A DNA stretch of 10,183 nt from assembly GCA_030640885.1 (NCBI GenBank), contig DAOWIN010000152.1, positions 1 to 10,183 of the forward strand. Direction: 5' to 3'. This DNA comes from Candidatus Omnitrophota bacterium. GTDB lineage: Bacteria; Omnitrophota; 4484-213. The position numbers were made by a program, and so were the translations under genes. The notes beneath the pieces were generated by a model. It had not been told where the DNA came from, searched no databases, and was given only the letters and a program-made list of their open reading frames with translations. Positions within the stretch are counted from its first letter, which is position 1. Each line of letters starts with the position of its first letter. Positions 5,463 to 10,183 of the stretch are shown here, piece by piece.

Positions 5463-7541
5463 ATGCAACATTTATCTGATTCGGCGCAATATGTAAAGGG
5501 GGTAGGTCCCCAAAGGCTAAAACTTTTTCACCGTTGCGGTATTTTCACTGTTGGCGACCTGCTTTATTATTTTCCCCGCCGCTATGAAGATAGAAGTTGT
5601 ATTAAAGCAATTTCAAAAGTTAACATAGGGGATTTTGAAACGGTTCAGGGAGAGATTCGCACATTGGGGATTCGTTCCACCAAAAGCAAACTGAATATAT
5701 TTCAATTAGCAGTGAGCGATGGCACAGGGGTTATCTATGCCACATGGTTTAACCAGAATTATCTAAAGAAATTTTTTAAAGTTGGTGATAAGATTATTCT
5801 CAGCGGCAAGGTCCGCCTTTTTCGCACCTTGCAGATGAATTCTCCGGACTATGAGATTATCTCTGATGATAGTGAGAAGATACACAGCGGACGGATTGTG
5901 CCGATCTATCCCTTGACTCAGAATCTAAATCAACGGCTTTTCCGCAAAATAGCCAAAGAGGTTGTAGATGAATATTCCCATTTAGCAAAAGATATTTTGC
6001 CGGCTGATATTAAGCAGAGCGATGGATTAATAGATATAAAACAGGCGATAAAAAATATTCATTTTCCCCAAAATTTCTTTCAGCAAAAAAGAGCAAGAGA
6101 GCGATTGGTATTTGATGAATTTTTTATTTTGCAGGTAGGAATTGCTTTGCGGCGGCATTATCTAAAAAAGAGTTTTACGGGGAGGAAAAAGCAGGAGACA
6201 GTCAAAAAGGATTTAGCCCAAGAGTTCAAAAAGATTTTTCCTTTTACCTTTACTGCCGCTCAGCAAAAAGTAATCAAAGAGATTGAAAAAGACATCGCCG
6301 GCGAGCAGCCGATGAATAGATTGATTCAGGGAGATGTTGGTTCAGGCAAAACAGTCATCGCTATTTACGCTTTACTTTTGGCTTTAGAAAGAGGATATCA
6401 GGGGGCGTTTATGGCACCGACTGCGATTCTTGCCGAACAGCATTATTTTACCCTGCAAAAGATTCTCCTGCCTTTAAATATTAATATTGGTTTGCTTATT
6501 TCTGAATTATCGCCCAAAACAAAAGCAGAAGTATTAAAAAAGATTAGCGGGGGAGAGATAGATATAATTATCGGCACCCATTCTTTAATTCAAAAAGATG
6601 CCCAGTATAAAAATTTGGGCTTGGTGGTCATTGATGAACAGCACAAATTTGGTGTCCAACAACGAGCAGAGCTGGGGAAAAAAGGAGCGAGGCCGCATTG
6701 CCTGATTATGAGCGCTACTCCTATCCCGCGCACATTGGCTTTGACTGTCTATGGAGATTTGGATATCTCGCTAATTGACGAACTTCCAAGCGGAAGACAA
6801 TCTATTTCTACTTATTGGCTCAAAGAAAAGAAGAGGGAGGGATTGTATAATTTTATTCGCGAGGAAATAAAAAAAGGACGGCAGGCTTACATTGTCTATC
6901 CGCTTATTGAAAAGTCGGAAAAAATAGAATTAAAAAATGCAGAAGAGCATTTTGAATATTTGAAAGAGATTTTTGCCGATTTGAATTTGGGGTTATTGCA
7001 TGGGAGGATGGGGAAGGAGGAAAAAGACGAGGTAATGCGCCGCTTTAGCGGGAAAGAAAAGCCGCACATAGATATTCTTGTTTCTACGACAGTTATTGAA
7101 GTCGGTCTTGATATTCCTAATGCCTCAATAATGGTAATTGAAGACGCTGAGCATTTTGGTTTGAGCCAACTGCATCAGTTAAGAGGAAGAATTGGGCGCG
7201 GTTCTTTTAAATCCTATTGCTTTTTATTGGCAAATCCCAAAACAGAAGAAGGAGTGAAAAGATTGAATTCTATTGTCCGGTCGCAAGACGGCTTTCAGAT
7301 TGCTGAAGATGACTTGCAACAACGAGGCGTAGGAGAGTTTTTTGGCCAGCGCCAACACGGGTTGCCGGAGTTAAGAATCGGCGACATTTTAAAGGATGTG
7401 AAGATAATGGAGAGGGCAAAGGTTTTTGCAGATGAGTTGGTTCAAAAGGATTATTGCCTGTCTTTGCCCGAGCATCAACTAATAAAACAGGAGTTGAGAG
7501 AAAGATTGGGGGATAGATGGGGGCTGGTGTCGGTGGGGTGA
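5463..7541 (+). CDS. recG: ATP-dependent DNA helicase RecG
   Basis: 692 residues from ATG 5463, full length for RecG. RecG is a cytoplasmic superfamily 2 helicase that regresses stalled replication forks and branch-migrates Holliday junctions. N-terminal wedge/OB domain: helix-hairpin-like YVKGVGPQRLKLFHRCGI (10-27) and OB fold around 55-135. Helicase motifs: Walker A GDVGSGKT (290-297), DEQH box (391-394), SATPIPRTLAL (417-427), LLHGRMG (511-517), STTVIEVGLDIPNA (541-554) and QLRGRIGR (572-579). The TRG motif region lies at about 609-632 (QQRGVGEFFGQRQHG). All key residues are present, so the enzyme should be active. There is no clear Shine-Dalgarno sequence; the in-frame TTG-type extension upstream is translated repeat and rejected. 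The stop codon lies in the left arm of a perfect 10-bp hairpin. Confidence 0.96.
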   Translation: MQHLSDSAQYVKGVGPQRLKLFHRCGIFTVGDLLYYFPRRYEDRSCIKAISKVNIGDFETVQGEIRTLGIRSTKSKLNIFQLAVSDGTGVIYATWFNQNYLKKFFKVGDKIILSGKVRLFRTLQMNSPDYEIISDDSEKIHSGRIVPIYPLTQNLNQRLFRKIAKEVVDEYSHLAKDILPADIKQSDGLIDIKQAIKNIHFPQNFFQQKRARERLVFDEFFILQVGIALRRHYLKKSFTGRKKQETVKKDLAQEFKKIFPFTFTAAQQKVIKEIEKDIAGEQPMNRLIQGDVGSGKTVIAIYALLLALERGYQGAFMAPTAILAEQHYFTLQKILLPLNINIGLLISELSPKTKAEVLKKISGGEIDIIIGTHSLIQKDAQYKNLGLVVIDEQHKFGVQQRAELGKKGARPHCLIMSATPIPRTLALTVYGDLDISLIDELPSGRQSISTYWLKEKKREGLYNFIREEIKKGRQAYIVYPLIEKSEKIELKNAEEHFEYLKEIFADLNLGLLHGRMGKEEKDEVMRRFSGKEKPHIDILVSTTVIEVGLDIPNASIMVIEDAEHFGLSQLHQLRGRIGRGSFKSYCFLLANPKTEEGVKRLNSIVRSQDGFQIAEDDLQQRGVGEFFGQRQHGLPELRIGDILKDVKIMERAKVFADELVQKDYCLSLPEHQLIKQELRERLGDRWGLVSVG

Positions 7542-7560
7542 AACGCGCTGCGCGTTTCAC
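7538..7560 (+). repeat. Perfect 10-bp hairpin overlapping the recG stop
   Basis: gtgaaacgcg at 7538-7547 pairs fully with cgcgtttcac at 7551-7560 around the loop ctg. The recG TGA (7539-7541) is inside the left arm. No T-run follows, so it is not a typical intrinsic terminator; it may stabilise the recG mRNA end or be a repeat-derived palindrome, since its right arm merges into heptad array H. Confidence 0.6.
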
Positions 7561-7650
7561 GCTGCAGGCTACACGCTTCACGCTGCAGGCAAAAAAAGAA
7601 AAGAAAAAGCTGCAAGATGCAGAAACCCGTTACCCGTTACCCGATTGATA
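7554..7650. repeat. Heptad repeat array H in the recG-mscS junction
   Basis: Five phased GCTNCAR-type units occupy 7554-7588. After an A-rich spacer, a second block restarts at 7609 with two more units and continues in the same 7-nt phase into an ACCCG-type heptad: aaacccg then ttacccg twice (7623-7643). This change of unit sequence without change of phase is notable. The block ends at the Shine-Dalgarno region of the next gene. Confidence 0.7.
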
Positions 7651-7660
7651 TGGAGGGAAA

Positions 7661-8701
7661 ATGATTATTGAATTTAGCATTTTTTTAGGCATTATTATTA
7701 TTTCGTTACTGTTAGCCAAGTTAGTAATTTATATTTTAACAAAAAAGATAGCTAAATTGGCTAAGAAAACAAAGACAGAGTTAGATGATTTACTCATCGT
7801 CTCTTTAAAAAGACCATTGTTTTTAATTATCTTCGGGGTCGGAATCTACATTGCAATCGGACAATTGCCTTTGCCAGATAAGTTAATTATCTTTTTTAAG
7901 GAAGCGTTCTTTGTATTTACTGTTTTGGCAGGGGTTTATCTAATCCTTTCTCTGTGCCAAGCGGTTCTTAATTGGTATGCTAAAGAAGTTGCTCCTAAAA
8001 CCAAAAGTAAATTTGATGACCAGTTTATTCCTCTTTTGCGAAAACTTTTGAAAGTGGTAATAATTATGATTGCGGCTTTGATTATAATGGAGCATTTCAA
8101 ATATGATATTAAGGCACTGGTAACAACATTAGGAGTAGCTTCTTTAGCCATTGCTTTGGCTGTGCAAGAGACCTTAGGAAATGTGATTGCCGGATTGGGA
8201 ATTATTGTTGACCGTCCTTTTCAGATTGGAGATAGAATCCAGATTCCTTCCGGAGAGGTTGGCGATGTTTATGAGATTGGCTTGCGCAGTGTAAAGGTTT
8301 TAACATTAGACCACACAATGGTTGTAGTTCCTAATGCCGAAATCGCTAAAAATCGCATTATCAATCTCTCTTATCCCGACCCAAAGCTAAAATTGAAGAT
8401 TCCTATTGGCGTGGCTTATGGCAGTGATTTGAAAAAGGTAAAAAATATTTTGTTGGGTATTGCCCGTACACTTCCCGAGATTTTGAATAAGCCCGAGCCA
8501 AAGGTTTATTTTAGAAAATTCAACGATTTTTCTTTGGATTTTTTATTGATTTGTTGGATTGATAGTTATACCAATAAATTCGCAATCACCGATGATATAA
8601 ATATGGCAATTAACCAGAAGTTTATTGAACAAAATATTAACATTCCTTTCCCAATAAGGCAGTTGGTTGGGGAGGTAGAGGTGAAGAAAAGAAATGTCTA
8701 A
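7661..8701 (+). CDS. MscS-family mechanosensitive ion channel
   Basis: 346 residues from ATG 7661, preceded by GGAGG at 7652-7656. Small-conductance mechanosensitive channels open under membrane tension and release solutes on hypo-osmotic shock. Likely membrane helices: about 4-27, 52-68, 80-103, 129-146, and the pore-lining segment 153-183. The pore segment carries the Ala/Gly-rich pattern LGVASLAIALAVQETLGN, followed by the family signature IIVDRPFQIGDRI (181-193). The cytoplasmic beta domain follows (SGEVGDVYEIGLRSV, then VPNAEIAKNRIINLS at about 223-237), then an alpha/beta C-terminus. With one or two extra N-terminal helices it is longer than E. coli MscS (286 aa), resembling the YnaI/YbdG-type subgroup. 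It could be cotranscribed with recG. The stop overlaps an 8-nt-period repeat tract leading to the tRNA fragment. Confidence 0.93.
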   Translation: MIIEFSIFLGIIIISLLLAKLVIYILTKKIAKLAKKTKTELDDLLIVSLKRPLFLIIFGVGIYIAIGQLPLPDKLIIFFKEAFFVFTVLAGVYLILSLCQAVLNWYAKEVAPKTKSKFDDQFIPLLRKLLKVVIIMIAALIIMEHFKYDIKALVTTLGVASLAIALAVQETLGNVIAGLGIIVDRPFQIGDRIQIPSGEVGDVYEIGLRSVKVLTLDHTMVVVPNAEIAKNRIINLSYPDPKLKLKIPIGVAYGSDLKKVKNILLGIARTLPEILNKPEPKVYFRKFNDFSLDFLLICWIDSYTNKFAITDDINMAINQKFIEQNINIPFPIRQLVGEVEVKKRNV

Positions 8702-8728
8702 TTGCTCTAATATCTAATTGACCTAAAA
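8697..8728. repeat. 8-nt-period repeat tract
   Basis: Four 8-nt units: tctaattg, ctctaata, tctaattg, acctaaaa. The tract starts on the end of the mscS gene and stops 4 bp before the tRNA fragment. I see no convincing promoter for the tRNA within it, although TTGACC at 8718-8723 resembles a -35 hexamer. Confidence 0.5.
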
Positions 8729-8732
8729 ATAA

Positions 8733-8781
8733 CGGGGTGTAGCGCAGTTTGGTAGCGCGTCCGCCTCAGGCGGAAGGTCAG
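8733..8781 (+). pseudogene. 5' fragment of a tRNA-Pro gene
   Basis: 8733-8759 is identical to the first 27 bases of the intact tRNA-Pro at 9037-9063: acceptor 5' strand CGGGGTG, TA, the whole D-arm and base 26. Then the anticodon arm is replaced by a 15-nt perfect palindrome (8760-8774, tccgcc/ggcgga with loop tca) that would leave only a 5-nt loop if folded as a normal 5-bp stem. The variable-loop sequence aggtcag matches again at 8775-8781. The T-arm, acceptor 3' strand and CCA are absent, and the GIY-YIG start codon follows 4 bp later. It cannot make a tRNA by itself. Best read as a partial duplication left by insertion of the downstream ORF. Confidence 0.8.
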
Positions 8782-8785
8782 TGGA

Positions 8786-9046
8786 ATGTATTATGTTTAT
8801 GTATTAGAAAGCCAAAAAGATAGTAAACACTACGTAGGTTATACAAATAATTTAGAAAGGCGAATTTTCGAGCATAATACTATTTGCAACAGAAAAAAAT
8901 ACACTTCTAATCGAGGCCCTTGGGAATTGCTATTGTATGATGTCTTTCCTACAAAATCCAAAGCTATAAAACACGAGAGATTTCTTAAAACAGGTAAAGG
9001 TCGAGAGTATATAAAAGATAAAATTAAGAAGAAATTCGGGGTGTAG
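8786..9046 (+). CDS. Small GIY-YIG nuclease-domain protein nested in a tRNA gene
   Basis: 86 residues from ATG 8786. The single-domain GIY-YIG fold is clear: YVY (3-5) and YVG (16-18) form the GIY and YIG motifs, with R25/R26 as candidate catalytic arginine, H30-N31, and E64 in KHERFLKTGKGREYI as the likely metal-binding glutamate. Related stand-alone proteins (UvrC/SLX1-like) are common in bacteria; most have no known function, while some GIY-YIG enzymes are homing endonucleases. The last codons are unusual: F-G-V-stop are read from the tRNA-Pro sequence, and the TAG at 9044-9046 is tRNA positions 8-10. There is no good ribosome-binding site. Lying between a tRNA 5' fragment and an intact tRNA, it looks like a site-specific insertion. 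Activity and mobility are inference. Confidence 0.88.
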   Translation: MYYVYVLESQKDSKHYVGYTNNLERRIFEHNTICNRKKYTSNRGPWELLLYDVFPTKSKAIKHERFLKTGKGREYIKDKIKKKFGV

Positions 9047-9113
9047 CGCAGTTTGGTAGCGCGCACGGTTCGGGTCCGTGAGGTCAGGAGTTCAAATCTC
9101 CTCACCCCGACCA
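9037..9113 (+). tRNA. tRNA-Pro, anticodon CGG
   Basis: A complete 77-nt cloverleaf can be drawn by eye. Acceptor CGGGGTG (9037-9043) pairs with CACCCCG (9103-9109). D-arm stem GCGC/GCGC at 9046-9062 has GG in the loop. The anticodon stem CACGG/CCGTG encloses loop TTCGGGT, with CGG at 9071-9073. The variable loop is AGGTC. The T-arm AGGAG/CTCCT encloses TTCAAAT. Discriminator A is at 9110, and CCA is encoded at 9111-9113. C1 paired with G72 and A73 suits bacterial tRNA-Pro. The GIY-YIG stop codon overlaps its 5' end by 10 nt. Confidence 0.95.
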
Positions 9114-9121
9114 TTCTACTT

Positions 9122-9154
9122 CGCCGAGATACTTCTGTTCTCGGCGTTGCTTTT
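9122..9154 (+). terminator. Hairpin terminator after tRNA-Pro
   Basis: cgccgaga (9122-9129) pairs with tctcggcg (9139-9146), an 8-bp perfect stem with a 9-nt loop. It is followed by ttgctttt, an imperfect T-run. It lies 8 bp downstream of the tRNA CCA end, the expected place for the end of a tRNA transcript. Confidence 0.65.
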
Positions 9155-9210
9155 GATGATTTAATGGAATAACTATGGCAAAAAAAATTTACCTGTTTAT
9201 GAAACAATTT

Positions 9211-10080
9211 AAGCAAGATTGATTATGAAAAATAAATCAGAACAAAGTAGCAAAATAGTCCTTTTCCAAAGCCGAAAGATTCGGCGGGTTTGGCATAATA
9301 ATGAATGGTTTTATTCGGTAGTGGATATAGTAGAGGTTCTAACAGAAAGCGCCAATCCAACGGATTATTTAAAAAAGATTCGTAAAAGAGATGAAGAGTT
9401 GGGAGTTTACCTAGGGACAAATTGTCCCCAGGTAGAAATGCTAACCGAAACAGGCAAAAAGAGAAAAATGCTTACAGGAAGTACCAAAGATGTTTTTCGC
9501 ATTATTCAATCAATTCCATCTCCCAAAGCTGAACCTTTTAAGCGTTGGTTAGCCAAGGTTGGGAAAGAACGGCTTGATGAAATAGAAAATCCTGAACTTG
9601 CTCAAGAGCGGATGAAAGAAATATACGAGAAAAAAGGGGTATCCGAAAGATTGGATAGACAAGCGGCTGCGTGGAATGGCTATTAGGCAAAATCTGACTG
9701 GCGAATGGAAAGAGCGAGAAATACAAAGCCAAAAAGATTACTCCATTTTAACTGCTGAAATTTCCAAAGCCACATTTGGAATAACGCCGAGCGAATATAG
9801 AAAGCTCAAGAATATTCCGGAAAAATCCAAATCAAATTTGCGTGACAATATGACTGATTTAGAATTGATTTTTACTATGCTTGGCGAAAAAGTAACAACG
9901 GAAATTTCGCAAAATGAAAAACCAAAAGGAATGCCGCAAAATAAAAAGGTTGCCAAACGCGGTGGCGGCGTGGCGGGTAAGGCAAGAGAGGAAACGGAAA
10001 AAGAGATAGGACGAAATGTGATTTCAGAAGAGAATTTTTTGGGTGAAGCAGATGAGGTGAAAAAATTAAATCCTTCTAAA
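9211..10080 (+). repeat. First unit of an 870-bp tandem duplication
   Basis: 9211-9313 and 10081-10183 are identical except at one position (A 9234, G 10104), an exact offset of 870 bp. Identity stops abruptly to the left of 9211/10081, so that is the left edge of the unit; the second unit runs off the window. The shared edge includes the last codons and stop of a BRO gene (aagcaagattga) followed by the ATG of the next, so one unit holds one BRO gene. Confidence 0.88.
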
Positions 10081-10092
10081 AAGCAAGATTGA
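9225..10092 (+). pseudogene. BRO-family (Bro-N domain) protein, broken by a one-base frameshift
   Basis: Frame one runs from ATG 9225 to TAG 9684-9686; the remainder of the protein is in the +1 frame and ends at TGA 10090-10092. The first part is a Bro-N DNA-binding domain: KIRRVWHNNEWFYSVVDIVEVL, then FRIIQSIPSPKAEPFKRWLAKVG. After IYEKKG the reading derails into SERLDRQAAAWNGY. Read in the other frame from 9637 it gives GYPKDWIDKRLRGMAIRQ, the expected continuation, then DYSILTAEISKATFGITPSEY and a lysine-rich tail. The shift maps to the run A6G4 at 9630-9639, where removing one base restores a single protein of about 289 residues. BRO proteins are DNA-binding, often phage- or virus-related, with poorly known roles. 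No Shine-Dalgarno sequence. It may be a true pseudogene or a homopolymer error in the sequence. Confidence 0.85.
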
Positions 10093-10183
10093 TTATGAAA
10101 AATGAATCAGAACAAAGTAGCAAAATAGTCCTTTTCCAAAGCCGAAAGATTCGGCGGGTTTGGCATAATAATGAATGGTTTTA
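10081..10183 (+). repeat. Start of the second 870-bp unit (103 bp visible)
   Basis: One mismatch in 103 bases against 9211-9313. The copy begins in the last codons of the first BRO gene and continues to the window end. Confidence 0.9.
10095..10183 (+). CDS. Second BRO-family gene, N-terminal fragment (continues beyond window)
   Basis: The ATG at 10095 lies 2 bp after the TGA of the first copy. The 29 visible codons encode the start of a Bro-N domain (KIVLFQSRKIRRVWHNNEWF), identical to the first copy except for Glu instead of Lys at residue 4. Whether this copy is intact cannot be seen. The short gap and lack of a ribosome-binding site suggest coupled translation if the upstream frame were intact. 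Confidence 0.85.
   Translation, partial: MKNESEQSSKIVLFQSRKIRRVWHNNEWF

Noticed and set aside
7270..7581. Minus-strand 103-codon ORF over the recG 3' end
   Set aside because: Antisense of conserved RecG motifs, with its own start region made of repeat; no family resemblance.
8733..8781. A second functional tRNA gene
   Set aside because: The T-arm, 3' acceptor strand and CCA are missing and the anticodon arm is replaced by a palindrome with a loop too small to decode.
8839..9216. Minus-strand ORF containing the phrase GVRRFELLTSRTRTVRATKLRYTP
   Set aside because: This is the antisense translation of tRNA-Pro plus antisense of the GIY-YIG gene, a well-known kind of spurious ORF.
9175..9222. 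15-codon ORF ending in the same KQD-stop as the BRO gene
   Set aside because: Too short and without a ribosome-binding site; the shared end is explained by the edge of the 870-bp duplication.
9409..9433. Palindrome (gggacaa/ttgtccc with flanking acct/aggt) as a regulatory site in the BRO gene
   Set aside because: It encodes ordinary Bro-N sequence (LGTNCPQVE) and has a one-base loop; more likely coincidental to coding.
9630..9639. Programmed -1 frameshifting at the A-run
   Set aside because: The downstream protein is in the +1 frame relative to the first part, so -1 slippage would not join them.

Overview
The window looks like a chromosomal segment of an uncultivated, probably anaerobic bacterium of moderate-to-low GC. 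The evidence is indirect: a DUF39-type homocysteine biosynthesis protein next to a stand-alone RnfC-like iron-sulfur protein, a small GIY-YIG nuclease wedged into a tRNA gene, BRO-family genes in tandem, and gene borders packed with degenerate short repeats. I associate this style with candidate phyla such as Omnitrophota, but that placement is recollection and inference, not something the sequence proves.

Layout. 1-783 is the 3' end of an unrecognised gene. 784-1121 is non-coding: a heptad repeat array, a strong intrinsic terminator, a 178-bp interval bounded by a 10-bp inverted repeat, and a perfect-consensus sigma-70 promoter. That promoter serves a tight plus-strand group: galT, a four-helix-bundle (23S IVS-type) protein, a DUF39 homocysteine biosynthesis protein, and an RnfC-like flavin/iron-sulfur protein; the last two overlap by ATGA. 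rpmB (ribosomal protein L28) lies on the minus strand, bracketed by inverted heptad arrays. recG and an MscS-family channel gene follow on the plus strand.

The last 1.5 kb is the accessory part. A 5' fragment of a tRNA-Pro gene is followed by an 86-residue GIY-YIG ORF whose stop codon lies inside an intact tRNA-Pro(CGG). After a hairpin terminator comes a BRO-family gene broken by a one-base frameshift, and exactly 870 bp downstream a near-identical second copy begins and runs off the window.

The most distinctive signal is the boundary repeats. At least eight arrays are built from phased 7-nt units close to TTGNAGC (reverse complement GCTNCAA). They sit at almost every gene junction and in two cases are translated as C-terminal tails. 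Other short tracts have 18-nt or 8-nt periods. The second distinctive signal is the tRNA/GIY-YIG overlap, in which RNase P maturation of the tRNA would remove the ORF's stop codon.
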